From Pseudonocardia acidicola (GTDB lineage Bacteria > Actinomycetota > Actinomycetes > Mycobacteriales > Pseudonocardiaceae): DNA of 64,000 bases. Positions 25,754 to 35,269 of the stretch are shown piece by piece. The position numbers and the translations under genes were made by a program. How positions within the stretch are numbered: position 1 is the first letter of the stretch; each line of letters starts with the position of its first letter. The stretch spans positions 1-64,000 of the forward strand of contig NZ_JAAXLA010000024.1 of the NCBI RefSeq assembly GCF_012911935.1. Direction: 5' to 3'. The notes beneath the pieces are model-generated. The model worked only from the letters and a program-made list of their open reading frames with translations, was not told the DNA's origin and did not search any database.

Positions 25754-26827
25754 CTACACGTTGAACCGGAACTCCACCACATCCCCGTCGGCCATCACGT
25801 AGTCCTTGCCCTCCATGCGCACCTTGCCGGCGGCCTTGGCCGCGGCCATCGAGCCGGCCTCGACGAGGTCGTCGTAGGACACGATCTCGGCCTTGATGAA
25901 GCCGCGCTCGAAGTCGGTGTGGATCACACCGGCGGCCTGCGGCGCGGTGGCGCCCTTCTTGATCGTCCAAGCCCGGGCCTCCTTGGGGCCCGCGGTCAGG
26001 TAGGTCTGCAGGCCGAGGGTGTGGAACCCGGCGCGGGCCAGTGCATTGAGGCCCGGCTCGTCCTGCCCGATCGACTCCAGCAGCTCGGCGGCCGACTCGT
26101 CGTCGAGCTCGAGCAGCTCGGACTCGACCTTCGCGTCGAGGAACACCGCATCGGCCGGGGCCACCATCGCGGCCAGCTCCTTGCGGCGGGCCTCGTCGGT
26201 GAGCACGCCCTCGTCGGCATTGAAGACGTAGAGGAACGGTTTGGTGGTCAGCAGCGACAGCTCGCGCAGCGGGGCACGGTCGACGCCCGCGGCGAACAGC
26301 GTGGTGCCGCCGTTGAGGATCTGCTGCGCGGCCTCGGCGGCCTCCAGAACCACCCGGCGGTCCTTCTGCATCCGGGCTTCCTTCTGCAGCCGCGGGATCG
26401 CCTTCTCCAGCGTCTGCAGGTCGGCCAGGATCAGCTCGGTCGCGATGGTCTCGATGTCGGCGGAGGGGTCGACCGCACCGTCGACGTGGACGACGTCGGG
26501 GTCGTCGAACACCCGCACGACCTGGCAGATCGCGTCGGACTCGCGGATGTTGGCCAGGAACTTGTTGCCCAGCCCGGCGCCCTCGGACGCGCCCTTGACG
26601 ATCCCGGCGATGTCGACGAACGACACCGTGGCCGGCACGACCTTGGCCGAGGCGAACATCTTCGCCAGCACGCCGAGCCGGGGGTCGGGCAGCGGCACCA
26701 CGCCGACGTTGGGCTCGATCGTCGCGAACGGGTAGTTCGCGGCCAGCACGTCGTTCCGGGTCAGCGCATTGAACAGAGTCGACTTGCCCACGTTGGGCAG
26801 GCCGACGATGCCGAGGGTGAGACTCAC
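25754..26827 (-). CDS. ychF: Redox-regulated ATPase YchF
   Basis: Obg-family P-loop ATPase/GTPase of 357 residues that associates with ribosomes. G1 is [18 protein letters not shown] at the N-terminus, then [12 protein letters not shown] and [20 protein letters not shown]; the C-terminal TGS domain ends [14 protein letters not shown]. The length is as expected, starting at ATG 26825-26827. It is the first gene of the segment collinear with M. tuberculosis Rv1112-Rv1077. The 207 bp downstream hold no gene. Confidence 0.97.
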   Translation of the reverse strand: MSLTLGIVGLPNVGKSTLFNALTRNDVLAANYPFATIEPNVGVVPLPDPRLGVLAKMFASAKVVPATVSFVDIAGIVKGASEGAGLGNKFLANIRESDAICQVVRVFDDPDVVHVDGAVDPSADIETIATELILADLQTLEKAIPRLQKEARMQKDRRVVLEAAEAAQQILNGGTTLFAAGVDRAPLRELSLLTTKPFLYVFNADEGVLTDEARRKELAAMVAPADAVFLDAKVESELLELDDESAAELLESIGQDEPGLNALARAGFHTLGLQTYLTAGPKEARAWTIKKGATAPQAAGVIHTDFERGFIKAEIVSYDDLVEAGSMAAAKAAGKVRMEGKDYVMADGDVVEFRFNV

Positions 26828-26878
26828 GATATCCAGGGTAGACGCGGACGCCGTGGTGCCGGCGGGCGCCGCCGTGGC

Positions 26879-26905
26879 ATGAGAGCGCCCTCATCCGGCT
26901 CTCAT
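26879..26905. promoter_or_regulatory. Direct-repeat/palindrome operator candidate
   Basis: ATGAGAGC (26879-26886) and GCTCTCAT (26898-26905) form an inverted repeat; CTCATCCGG/CTCATCGTC also repeat with an 11-bp period, as in OmpR-type regulator sites. A related element is at 29488-29514. It lies between ychF and the phosphotransferase remnant. Confidence 0.4.
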
Positions 26906-26939
26906 CGTCGCGCCACGGCCGGCGGCGAGCGTGGCGGGC

Positions 26940-27440
26940 ATGACCCGCATCCCGCCGTCCGCGCCGCTGCTCGCGTCGGAGATCGACCCGCGCTGGCCGG
27001 CGCCGCTGCGGCTGCTCCTCGGTCCGCGCCACCGAGCTGCTGCGGGCCGCCCTCGGTGCCGTCGACCGCGGCGAACACCCGCCCGTGCCCGTGCACGGCG
27101 ACTTCTACGAGGCCCAGCTGCTCGTCGCGGGCGGCGCGGTCACCGGGCTGCTCGACGTCGACACGACCGGGTGCGTCGGCGCCGCCCTGAGCGGGCTCGG
27201 CCCGGCCGGCGCGGGCGTCGCGTTCGCCGACGGCGACGGTTCGCGCGCGGACGACGTGCGGCCGATCAGCGTCGACAGCGCCGACCCCGGCAACCCGGCC
27301 CCGGCCGACCTCTCGCCGGAGTCCGCGGACTCCCCGCTGGAGAGCGTGGACGACTCGATCGGCTCGCCCGTCGGCAGCCCGGACGACACCCCGGCGGGGA
27401 CGGCCCCGACACCCCCGAGGACACCCCGGGCCACGACTGA
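26940..27440 (+). pseudogene. Decayed phosphotransferase (APH-like) locus
   Basis: From ATG 26940 one frame reads MTRIPPSAPLLASEID and breaks off; in another frame (around 27020-27190) RATELLRAALGAVDRGE and then VHGDFYEAQLLV, GGAVTGLLDVDTTG are the catalytic HGD and metal-binding LLDVD motifs of aminoglycoside/choline phosphotransferases. Most of the roughly 300-residue domain is missing. The rest (to 27440) is an acidic Ser/Asp/Pro-rich stretch, itself frameshifted near 27405. No intact frame covers these pieces. Confidence 0.6.
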
Positions 27441-27450
27441 TCCCCGCCCC

Positions 27451-27491
27451 GCCCGAGCTCCCCGGAACCCTTGGGTCCGGGAAGCTCGGGC
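27451..27491 (+). terminator. Hairpin terminator
   Basis: GCCCGAGCTCCCCGGA (27451-27466) pairs with 27476-27491 with one mismatch; ACCC/GGGT extends the stem inwards around a two-base loop. It lies downstream of the decayed phosphotransferase locus. Confidence 0.65.
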
Positions 27492-27602
27492 GTTGACCCA
27501 TCACCCGATCGCGTGACACGGCTAACGAGAGCCGCAGTCCATCGATGCTCCTTGTAGATCAATGTGGTTACGACGTCCGGCCCAACGAACGGTGGTGCGC
27601 TC

Positions 27603-28055
27603 GTGCGGTTCCCCTCCCGCCAACTCCTGGTCGCAGGCTCGGTCCTGGGAGCGCTGTCGGCGAGCGGCACGGCGGCGGTCCATCTGACCGCGGCCGCAAT
27701 GCAGGCGCCCGAGGTCGCCCTCCCGCAGTTCGCGCCCGGCCTGTCGAACGCGGCGACCGGCATCCCGGCCCCCACCGCCCCGACACCGACCCTGACCACG
27801 CCGATCTCCGGCGCGCAGATCGCCGGGCACGCCTTCACCCAGGCTCAGGACAAGGCGGCGGCCATCGCCGCAGCCCAGCAGCAGGCGGAGGCCGAGCGGG
27901 CGGCCGCCGAGCAGCGCGCGGCCGCGGCCGCACAGTCCCCGGCGGCGCAGGCCGACCACGACCGGGAGCAGATGCGCGAGGAGCTGCGCCGCGCGATCCG
28001 CCAGGCGTGCGACGGCGGGAACCTGCGCGGCCCCATCTGCCAGGCCGCCGACTGA
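27603..28055 (+). CDS. Secreted Ala/Gln-rich coiled-coil protein
   Basis: A 150-residue exported protein: signal peptide VRFPSRQLLVAGSVLGALSA with an Ala-rich cleavage zone, a Pro/Thr-rich linker (about 50-75), an Ala/Gln/Glu helix (AAAIAAAQQQAEAERAAAEQ...) likely to be a coiled coil, and a C-terminus with two Cys (RQACDGGN, GPICQAAD) that could form a disulfide. No family recognised. GTG 27603 gives a proper signal peptide; GTG 27564 would add 13 residues. It converges with the decayed two-component genes. Confidence 0.72.
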   Translation: MRFPSRQLLVAGSVLGALSASGTAAVHLTAAAMQAPEVALPQFAPGLSNAATGIPAPTAPTPTLTTPISGAQIAGHAFTQAQDKAAAIAAAQQQAEAERAAAEQRAAAAAQSPAAQADHDREQMREELRRAIRQACDGGNLRGPICQAAD

Positions 28056-28070
28056 CCCTCGGCCGCCGCG

Positions 28071-28637
28071 TCAGGGCAGCTCGTCGAGCCGGTACCCCAT
28101 GCCGCGGACCGTCACGATCCGCTCCGCGCCGAGCTTGCGCCGCAGGTAGCGGACGTAGACGTCGACCACGTTGGACCCCGGGTCGAAGTCGTAGCCCCAC
28201 ACGTGGCTGAGCAGCTGCTCGCGGGACGGCACCTGCCCGGGATGGCGCAGGAACGTCTCGGCGAGCGCGAACTCCCGGGCCGACAGGTCCACCGTCCGTC
28301 CGCCGACCTCGGCCTGCCGCGTCCGCAGGTCCGGTCTCAGCCCGCCGTGGGCGAGCACGGTCATCTCGGCCGAGCGGTCGGCGGTCAGTCCCAGCCGCAC
28401 CCGGGCGAGCAGCTCCTCGAACCGGAACGGCTTGGGCATGTAGTCGTCGGCACCGCCCTCCAGCCCGGCGACGGTGTCCCCGACGCTGTCCCGCGCGGTC
28501 AAGATGATCACCGGAATCGGGTTGCGTTCGTCGCGGAGCCTGCGCAGCACCGAGAACCCGTCCGTCCCGGGCACCCCGATGTCGAGCACCAGCAGGTCGA
28601 AGCCGCCGGTCATCGCGTAGTCGTGGGCCGACGGGCC
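28071..28637 (-). pseudogene. Response regulator lacking its N-terminal third
   Basis: The reading frame keeps the receiver from about residue 40 (GGFDLLVLDIGVPGTDGF with the phosphoacceptor Asp, then LTARD and MPKPFRFEELL) and an intact OmpR winged helix (LSAREFALAETFL, VWGYDFDPGSN, VYVRYLRRKLG, VRGMGYRLDEL). The acidic pair and first helices are gone: upstream, the same frame runs into the ATPase domain of a sensor kinase (GELRFWVSDGP). A deletion has joined kinase to regulator. The DNA-binding domain could still be made from an internal start. Confidence 0.75.
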
Positions 28638-29246
28638 GTCGGACACCCAGAACCGCAGCTCACCACCCGCCGGCTGAGAACCGATCGCGATCCGGTCCCG
28701 GCTGCGGTGTACCGGCAGGCGTTGTCCGCCAACGCGATCAGCGCCTGCGTGACCCGCTGCGGGTCGAGCACGCAGTCGACTTGAGCGGCGGTCTCCACCA
28801 CCCATTCCCGGTCGCCGAGCCCGGCCAGCTTGCCCAGGACATCCGCGGTCGGCGCGGCGACGTCGACGGGCGCGGGATGCAGGAACGCCAGCTGGCCGAA
28901 ACGGGTCTGCAGCAGCAGGTCGGAGACCAGAGGAACTTCTCGTTCGGCCGCGCCAGGTTGTAGGTGATCGCGAGCTTCAGCACCTCGTTCACGGACGCGA
29001 CCCGCCGGCCGGTGGTCGGGTTGATCCCGATTCGGTGAGCGCCGCGAACTCGCCGACCTCGGCGCGCAGCGACGCGTCCACCCGCTCGTCGATGCCCTGG
29101 ATCAGCAGCCGCCAGGTCACGAACGTGACGACGGCCAGCGCTGCGAGCACCAGCAACAGGACCCAGCCGATGATCCGGGTGCGCGCCGACGAGGGCCGCG
29201 GCAGCAGCCGGCGGCGCGACGGCGCGGGCTCGGCCTGCGTGGTCAT
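28638..29246 (-). pseudogene. Sensor histidine kinase remnant
   Basis: From ATG 29246 the frame begins as a kinase: basic head, one membrane segment (IIGWVLLLVLAALAVVTFVT) and the start of an extracellular domain. It then shifts frame twice (near 29030 and 28930). Between NLARPNEKFLW and LLLQTRFGQLAFLHP about 150 residues are missing, including the second membrane segment, HAMP and phosphoacceptor His. The N box (QALIALADNACRYTAAG) remains, then another frameshift leads into GELRFWVSDGP and the regulator. The unit cannot signal. Confidence 0.75.
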
Positions 29247-29321
29247 CGACGTCCTCGGGGTTCGCGATGATGATCCACGACCATCGTCGCGGAGATCGGC
29301 GGAGGCGCCGGGGCCGGGCGG

Positions 29322-29453
29322 TCAACCGTCGTCATCGCCGGCGCCGGGCCACCGGGCCCGGACGCGGAGCGCAGCGCAGCGCAGCGCCACGAAGCCGAGC
29401 GTGACCCCGGCGACCAGCGGCACCGCGGTCACGACGAGCAGCGGGACGCGCAC
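29322..29453 (-). CDS. Possible small hydrophobic protein
   Basis: A 43-residue frame from GTG 29451-29453: VRVPLLVVTAVPLVAGVTLG with one membrane segment and a basic/acidic tail (RARWPGAGDDDG). GGAAGG lies just before the start but very close. It sits upstream of the decayed kinase and downstream of the operator-like repeat at 29488. It may be a small membrane protein or another relic. A GCGCA-type short repeat runs through it (29380-29400). Confidence 0.3.
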   Translation of the reverse strand: MRVPLLVVTAVPLVAGVTLGFVALRCAALRVRARWPGAGDDDG

Positions 29454-29487
29454 CCTTCCGAGGCGCGCCCTCCCGGGTGGAGAGTGG

Positions 29488-29514
29488 ATGAGACGCGCAC
29501 GAGAGCCCTCTCAT
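29488..29514. promoter_or_regulatory. Second operator-like repeat
   Basis: ATGAGA ... TCTCAT ends with an internal GAGAGCCCTCTC palindrome; on the minus strand TCTCGTGCGCG/TCTCATCC repeats with an 11-bp period, as at 26879-26905. It lies upstream of the decayed two-component unit and may have been its autoregulatory site. Confidence 0.4.
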
Positions 29515-29590
29515 GCGGCGCCGCCCGGCCCGGCGGCCACGTCCGATTCCCGCCAGAATCAGGGTGCGCGCGGGTGGCAGCATCGACGCC

Positions 29591-31075
29591 GTGCTACTCG
29601 ACCAGGACCGTTGCTACCGCGCCGTCGCCTCCCGCGACGCACGCTTCGACGGGCTGTTCATCACCGCCGTGCGCACGACCCGGATCTACTGCCGCCCGTC
29701 CTGCCCGGCGACGACCCCCAAGCGCGCCAACGTCGAGTTCCTGCCGACCGCGGGTGCCGCACAGCAGCGCGGCTACCGGGCCTGCCGGCGCTGCCTGCCC
29801 GACGCCGTTCCGGGCTCCCCGGACTGGAACAGCCGCGCCGACCTCGCCGCCCGCGCGATGCGGCTGATCACCGACGGTGTCGTCGAGCGCGACGGAGTCA
29901 CCGGCCTCGCCGCACGCCTCGGCTACTCCGAGCGGCAGCTGAACCGGGTGCTGAGCGCCGAACTCGGTGCCGGCCCGCTCACGCTGGCCCGGGCGCACCG
30001 CGCGCACACCGCACGGCTGCTCATCGAGACCACGCCGCTGGGCATGGCCGACGTCGCGTTCGCGGCCGGATTCGCGAGCGTCCGGCAGTTCAACGACACC
30101 GTGCGCGAGGTCTACGGGGTGCCGCCGACGACGCTGCGCACCGAGTCCCGTAACCGCCGGGGCCCGGTGCCCGCGGTGGCCGGAACCCTCGTGCTGCGGC
30201 TGCCGTACCGCCGGCCGTTCGACGCCGCCGGGCTGCTGAACTTCTTCGCCGCCCGCGCACTCGACGGTGTCGAGTCCGTCGCGGACGGCACGTACCGGCG
30301 CACGCTGCGGCTGCCCCACGGCGCCGCCACCGTCGCGCTGACTCCCGCCGACGGGCACGTCGCCGCCACGCTGCGGCTGGCCGATCCGCGCGATCTGGGG
30401 CCGGCGGTGGCGCGGCTGCGCCGGATGCTGGACCTGGACGCGGATCCGGTCGCGATCGACGAGGTGCTCGGCGCCGACCCCGCACTGGCGGCGTCGGTTG
30501 CCGCCACTCCCGGGATCCGGCTGGCGGGGACCGTCGACGGCACCGAGCAGGCCGTGCGCGCGGTGCTCGGCCAGCAGGTCTCGGTGGCCGGCGCCCGCAC
30601 CACGACCTCCCGGCTGACCGCGGCGCTCGGCGAGCGGCTGCCGGCGGCACTCGCCGCCGGCGGTCCCGACCTGTTGTTCCCCACCGCCGAGGCGATCGCC
30701 GAGCGCGGCGCCGAGGCGATGACCGGGCCTGCCCGCCGGACCGCGTCCGTGGTCGGGCTGGCCGCGGCCGTGGCCGACGGCACGCTCGTGCTCGACCCGG
30801 CGCGCGACCCCGACGACCTGCACGCCGCGCTCACCGCGCTGCCCGGGATCGGGCCGTGGACCGCCGGCTATCTGTCCATCCGCCTGCTCGGGGCGCCCGA
30901 CGAACTGCTGCCCGGCGATCTCGCCGTCCGTCGTGGCGCCGGGGTGCTCGGCCTCCCATCCGATGTGGATGGTCTGAGCCGGCACGCCGGGCGCTGGCGC
31001 CCCTGGCGGTCCTACGCCGCCACCCACCTGTGGCGGGCAGCCGCCACCAACCCACGTACCCGGAGGAACGCATGA
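29591..31075 (+). CDS. Ada-AlkA fusion: methylation regulator and 3-methyladenine glycosylase
   Basis: A 494-residue three-part protein. Residues 1-75 are the Ada N-terminal zinc domain with four Cys (RIYCRPSCPA, RACRRCLPD), the first of which accepts methyl groups from phosphotriesters. About 80-180 is an AraC-type helix-turn-helix (LGYSERQLNRVL, DVAFAAGFASVRQFN). The rest is an AlkA-like glycosylase with helix-hairpin-helix LPGIGPWTAGYLSIR and the catalytic Asp in PGDLAVRRG. GTG 29591 starts just before the Ada block; GTG 29564 is in frame but no better supported. Its stop overlaps the ATG of ogt (ATGA). It probably activates its own operon after alkylation. Confidence 0.93.
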   Translation: MLLDQDRCYRAVASRDARFDGLFITAVRTTRIYCRPSCPATTPKRANVEFLPTAGAAQQRGYRACRRCLPDAVPGSPDWNSRADLAARAMRLITDGVVERDGVTGLAARLGYSERQLNRVLSAELGAGPLTLARAHRAHTARLLIETTPLGMADVAFAAGFASVRQFNDTVREVYGVPPTTLRTESRNRRGPVPAVAGTLVLRLPYRRPFDAAGLLNFFAARALDGVESVADGTYRRTLRLPHGAATVALTPADGHVAATLRLADPRDLGPAVARLRRMLDLDADPVAIDEVLGADPALAASVAATPGIRLAGTVDGTEQAVRAVLGQQVSVAGARTTTSRLTAALGERLPAALAAGGPDLLFPTAEAIAERGAEAMTGPARRTASVVGLAAAVADGTLVLDPARDPDDLHAALTALPGIGPWTAGYLSIRLLGAPDELLPGDLAVRRGAGVLGLPSDVDGLSRHAGRWRPWRSYAATHLWRAAATNPRTRRNA

Positions 31076-31599
31076 CCGGCAACGACACCGCAACATGGTC
31101 CACACTGGACACTGTGATCGGCCCGTTCACCGCCGTGGTGGACGCCGACGGGGCCGTGCTGGCCTCGGGCTGGACCGCGGACCTGGACGCGCTGCTGCCG
31201 CAGGTGCACCTGTCGCTGCGGCCGTCCACGCTGACCCACGGCGACCTGGGCCCCGCGGGGGCGGCCGTCACCCGCTACCACGACGGCGACCTGTCCGCGG
31301 TCGACGACGTCCCCGTCCGGCAGCGCTCCGGCGGGTTCCTCGAGCACGCCTGGGAGGTGCTGCGCACGGTCCCGGCCGGCAGCCCGGTGAGCTACACCGA
31401 GTACGCCGCCAAGGCCGGCCGGCCCGCGGCGATCCGGGCCGCCGCGTCGGCCTGCGCCCGCAACGCCGCGGCGCTGTTCGTGCCGTGCCATCGGGTGCTG
31501 CGCTCGGACGGCTCGCTGGGCGGGTTCCGCTGGGGTGTCGGCGTGAAGCGGTGGCTGCTCGACCACGAGTCGCAGAACTGCGCTTCACGTACTGCGTGA
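31072..31599 (+). CDS. ogt: Methylated-DNA--protein-cysteine methyltransferase
   Basis: O6-methylguanine-DNA methyltransferase (175 residues), a suicide repair protein. The acceptor Cys is in FVPCHRVLRSDGSLGGFRWG; SYTEYAAKAGRPAAIRAAAS is the recognition-helix region. CGGAGGA precedes ATG 31072, which overlaps the AlkA stop, so the two alkylation-repair genes are coupled. The next 215 bp have no gene. Confidence 0.96.
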   Translation: MTGNDTATWSTLDTVIGPFTAVVDADGAVLASGWTADLDALLPQVHLSLRPSTLTHGDLGPAGAAVTRYHDGDLSAVDDVPVRQRSGGFLEHAWEVLRTVPAGSPVSYTEYAAKAGRPAAIRAAASACARNAAALFVPCHRVLRSDGSLGGFRWGVGVKRWLLDHESQNCASRTA

Positions 31600-31814
31600 G
31601 GCGTAGGAGCTCGGCCGGGTGACGGTGCCGCCGACCCAGGCGGTCGCCACGGCCCTCCGGACGCGGCGGCACGGATCCGCCCTCCCGGGCCGGGCCTCCC
31701 GGATCGACCGTCTGTTCGACCGCCCGCCGAGCGGGGAACGCCGCTGGCCGTCCCCCGGCCGGGTGCCGGGCGTGCCGGGCGGGAACTGTCGGACGCCGGG
31801 TGCACAGTGTCGGC

Positions 31815-33362
31815 GTGGATCTCGTGACAGCGGTGAACGTGCTGCTCATCGGGCTGCTCGTCGGGCTGGCCGTCGGCGCCGGCGTCACCTGGCTGTTCGC
31901 CGGGTCCCGGCAGAAGGTGGCGGCCGCGGAGGCCGGCCGCCGGGCCGCCGACGCCTCGGCCGGTGCCCGTGCCGAGGCCGCCGGCCTGCGTGCCGAACGG
32001 GCCGGGCTGCTGGAGCGCATCGAGGACCTCACCGAGCAGGTCGGGCAGACCGGCGAGCGGCTGCGCCGGGCCGAGTCCGAGGCAGCGGCCGCCGCCGCGG
32101 CGCTGCGCAGCGAGCGCGAGGCGAGTGCCGCCCGCGAGGAGCTGATCGCGCGCCGCGACGAAGAGCTCAAGCAGGCCTTCCGGGCGCTGTCGGCCGACGC
32201 GCTCGCCCGCAACAACGAGCAGTTCGTCGCGCTCGCCGAGGGCCGCATCAAGGAGGCCACCGCCGCGCTGGCCGCCAAGGCCGAGGGCGATGCCACCGCC
32301 CGCGCACAGGCCATCGGCGCCCTGCTCGACCCGATGACGGCCACGCTGCAGCGCGTCGAGGGCCAGCTGCGGAGCGTCGAGAAGGAGCGCGAGTCCGCCT
32401 ACGCCGGGCTGCGCGAGCAGGTCACCGCGATGCACCGCAGCTCCGAGCAGTTGCAGAACGAGACCAAGCAGCTGGTCAACGCGCTGCGCGCGCCGCAGGT
32501 TCGCGGCCGCTGGGGCGAGCTGCAGCTCGAGCGGATCGTGCAGCTCGCCGGCATGGTCGAACACTGCGACTTCTCCACGCAGGTCACCGCGGGCGGCGAG
32601 GGCGGCGTGATCCGCCCGGACATGATCGTGCACCTGGCCGGCGGCAAGCAGATCGTCGTCGACGCGAAGGTGCCGTTCGCCGCATACCTGGAGGCGGTGG
32701 AGAGCCGCGACCCCGAGGTGCACGCCGAGCGGCTCACCGCGCACTCCCGCCAACTGCGCCAGCACGTCGACGCGCTGGCCGCCAAGGCCTACTGGGCGGC
32801 GTTCGAGCCGACCCCGGAGTTCGTGGTGCTGTTCGTTCCCGGCGACCCGTTCCTCGAGGCCGCGCTGCAGGCCGACCCGTCGCTGCTGGAGCACGCGTTC
32901 TCCCGCAACGTCGTCGTGGCCACCCCGACCACGCTGATCGCGCTGCTGCGCACGGTCGCCTACAGCTGGCGGCAGGAGGCCCTCGCCCGCAACGCCGCGC
33001 AGGTCCACCAGCTCGGCAAGGAGCTGCACGGCCGGCTGGCTACCATGGGCACGCACATCGCCAAGCTCGGCCGTAGCCTCGACACCGCGGTCGACAGCTA
33101 CAACAAGACGGTGTCGTCGCTGGAGTCGCGCGTGCTGGTCACGGCGCGCAAGCTCACGGAACTGAAGGTCGCCGACGACGAGCTCGCCACGCCCGGGCAG
33201 GTCGAACGGGCCCCGCGCACCGTGGCTGCTCCGGAGCTGGTCGCCTCGGCCGCGGATTCCCTGGTCGCGCTGCACGAGGTGACTCGTGACGGTGGCCGCG
33301 AGCAGGGCCGCGAACACGCCGCCGACACCGACGACGAGCCTCGGGCTACCGTGAACGGGTGA
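31815..33362 (+). CDS. rmuC: DNA recombination protein RmuC
   Basis: RmuC-family protein of 515 residues. An N-terminal membrane anchor (NVLLIGLLVGLAVGAGVTWL) is followed by a long Ala/Arg/Glu coiled coil (about 35-180) and the RmuC nuclease-like domain (RGRWGELQLERIVQLAGM, VVDAKVPFAAYLEAVE, VLFVPGDPFLEAAL, VATPTTLIALLRTVAYSW). It limits inversions in E. coli. GTG 31815 has CACAGT 6 nt upstream (leaderless pattern); an earlier in-frame GTG at 31800 is less likely. Its stop overlaps the next GTG. Confidence 0.93.
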   Translation: MDLVTAVNVLLIGLLVGLAVGAGVTWLFAGSRQKVAAAEAGRRAADASAGARAEAAGLRAERAGLLERIEDLTEQVGQTGERLRRAESEAAAAAAALRSEREASAAREELIARRDEELKQAFRALSADALARNNEQFVALAEGRIKEATAALAAKAEGDATARAQAIGALLDPMTATLQRVEGQLRSVEKERESAYAGLREQVTAMHRSSEQLQNETKQLVNALRAPQVRGRWGELQLERIVQLAGMVEHCDFSTQVTAGGEGGVIRPDMIVHLAGGKQIVVDAKVPFAAYLEAVESRDPEVHAERLTAHSRQLRQHVDALAAKAYWAAFEPTPEFVVLFVPGDPFLEAALQADPSLLEHAFSRNVVVATPTTLIALLRTVAYSWRQEALARNAAQVHQLGKELHGRLATMGTHIAKLGRSLDTAVDSYNKTVSSLESRVLVTARKLTELKVADDELATPGQVERAPRTVAAPELVASAADSLVALHEVTRDGGREQGREHAADTDDEPRATVNG

Positions 33363-34246
33363 CGGCTTCCCGGGGTGCTGCGTCCGGACAGAAGAGGCAG
33401 CCGGCGTCCAGCGGGCGCTGGCCCGTCTCGGAACGCTCCATCCTGGGCACCGTACTGGGGATCCCGCCGCTGGCGGCGGTCGGTGTCGCCCTCGCCTTCA
33501 CCGCGCTCGGCGTGCTCGTCGACATCCTGCGTCTGGGCACCCTCGGGACCATCTTCAAGATCTGCTACTTCGCCGGCTGCGTGCTGGCCGTGGCCTGGGT
33601 CCGGCGGCGGAACCTGTTCGGCCCGATGGTGCAACCGCCGCTGCTCATCGCGGTCGCGGTGCCCGTCGTGGTGCTGCTCGTCGGTTCGCCGGGGCCCGGC
33701 GCCGGGATCACTCAGAAGCTCCTCGTGATCGGCGCCCCGTTGATCAACGCCTTCCCGACGATGGCGGTCACCACCGGCGTCGTCGTGGCCCTCGGGGCCG
33801 CACGACTGCTGCTGCAGCGCGGCGACCGTCGCGGCCGCCCGGCCGCCCGGCCGGGCGGCAACCGCACTCCCCGCGGATCGGCCCGCGGCGGCGGCTCCGG
33901 CGCGACCGGCCGCGGCCGGTCGGCGGGGACGGGCCGGGGCGGCAGCGCGACAGGACGCGGCGGCGGAACCGGCCGGGGCGGCACCGGGTCGGGCCGGACC
34001 GGCGGTACCCGCGACACCTCCACCCGCGGCGGACCCCGTGACGCCCCGCGCGAGGCCGTGCCCCATGGCAGCGGCGCCCGGGGGCCGGGCGGCGCCGGCG
34101 CGACCCGCAACCCCGGCCGCGGCGGCGACCCCGGATACGGCTCGCCCCGGACCGGCGCCCCGCGCGCCGGCGGATCTACCGGACAGCGCGGTTCGGACGC
34201 AGCTCGCGGGGCAGGGAGAACGTCAGCGTTTCCTCCGCGGTATTGA
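33359..34246 (+). CDS. DUF6542-like membrane protein with Gly/Arg-rich tail
   Basis: A 295-residue protein coupled to rmuC (GTGA at 33359-33362). Residues about 25-155 hold four hydrophobic segments ([73 protein letters not shown]). The remaining 135 residues are a low-complexity tail of Gly, Arg, Thr and Pro, probably cytoplasmic. The last 71 nt overlap the 3' end of ispH on the other strand. It corresponds in position to Rv1111c. Function unknown. Confidence 0.85.
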   Translation: MTASRGAASGQKRQPASSGRWPVSERSILGTVLGIPPLAAVGVALAFTALGVLVDILRLGTLGTIFKICYFAGCVLAVAWVRRRNLFGPMVQPPLLIAVAVPVVVLLVGSPGPGAGITQKLLVIGAPLINAFPTMAVTTGVVVALGAARLLLQRGDRRGRPAARPGGNRTPRGSARGGGSGATGRGRSAGTGRGGSATGRGGGTGRGGTGSGRTGGTRDTSTRGGPRDAPREAVPHGSGARGPGGAGATRNPGRGGDPGYGSPRTGAPRAGGSTGQRGSDAARGAGRTSAFPPRY

Positions 34247-35135
34247 TCTCCTCGACGTCCTCCCAGCCGCGCTCGGCCAGGTAGTCGATCACGCCGCGGA
34301 CGAGCACCTCGGGCACGGACGCGCCGCTGGTCAGGCCGATCGTCTGCACCCCGTCCAGCCAGGCGTCGTCGATCTCCCGAGCGAAGTCGATCAGGTGCGC
34401 GGCGCCCGCGCCGGCAGACAGCGCAACCTCGACCAGCCGCACCGAGTTCGACGAGTTGCGCGAGCCGACCACCAGCACCAGGTCGCACTGCGGGGCCATC
34501 GCCTTGACCGCGACCTGCCGGTTCTGGGTGGCGTAGCAGATGTCGTCGCTCGGCGGGTTCTGCAGCGTCGGGAACCGCTCGCGCAGCGCCCGCACCGTCT
34601 CCATGGTCTCGTCGACGCTCAGCGTCGTCTGCGAGAGCCACACGACCTTCTCCGGGTCGCGCACGGTCACCGCCGCGACGTCATCAGCGGTCTCGACGAG
34701 CTGGATGTGCGCGGGCGCCTCACCGGCGGTGCCCTCGACCTCCTCGTGGCCACGGTGGCCGACGAGCAGGATGTCGTAGTCCTCGCGGGCGAACCGCTTC
34801 GCCTCCTGGTGCACCTTCGTGACCAGCGGGCACGTCGCGTCGATCGTGCGCAGCTCGCGTCCGCGGGCCTGGTCGCGGACGGCCGGCGAGACGCCGTGCG
34901 CGGAGAACACCACGAGGGCCCCCGGGGGTGCCTCGTCGGTCTCGTCGACGAAGATCGCGCCGCGTTCGCTGAGCGTCTCCACGACGTGGCGGTTGTGGAC
35001 GATCTGCTTACGCACGTAGACCGGCGGTCCGTGCTGCTCCAGCGCCTGCTCCACGGCCTCGACGGCCCGGTCGACGCCGGCACAGTAGCCACGCGGCTTG
35101 GCCAGCAGGATGCGCTTGCTCATCGATCCGGACAT
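34176..35135 (-). CDS. ispH: 4-hydroxy-3-methylbut-2-enyl diphosphate reductase
   Basis: IspH/LytB (319 residues), last enzyme of the MEP isoprenoid pathway, an iron-sulfur reductase giving IPP and DMAPP. The three cluster Cys are in [22 protein letters not shown] and [17 protein letters not shown] and [11 protein letters not shown] are also conserved. ATG at 35133-35135 lies 7 nt after TACCCT (35148-35143), indicating a leaderless message; ATG 35123 is the alternative. It overlaps the convergent DUF6542 gene by 71 nt at the 3' end. Confidence 0.97.
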   Translation of the reverse strand: MSGSMSKRILLAKPRGYCAGVDRAVEAVEQALEQHGPPVYVRKQIVHNRHVVETLSERGAIFVDETDEAPPGALVVFSAHGVSPAVRDQARGRELRTIDATCPLVTKVHQEAKRFAREDYDILLVGHRGHEEVEGTAGEAPAHIQLVETADDVAAVTVRDPEKVVWLSQTTLSVDETMETVRALRERFPTLQNPPSDDICYATQNRQVAVKAMAPQCDLVLVVGSRNSSNSVRLVEVALSAGAGAAHLIDFAREIDDAWLDGVQTIGLTSGASVPEVLVRGVIDYLAERGWEDVEEINTAEETLTFSLPRELRPNRAVR

Positions 35136-35269
35136 GTCCGCCAGGGTACGGGGAGGGCAGCAGACGGGCTGCGGCGTGACGGCCCGGGTGACGGGACCCA
35201 CGCCCACCCGGTGCCGGATTCGTCCGCCCCCGGGTGCCGCGCCGCGCAGGACAGGGGAGAATGCCCAGC

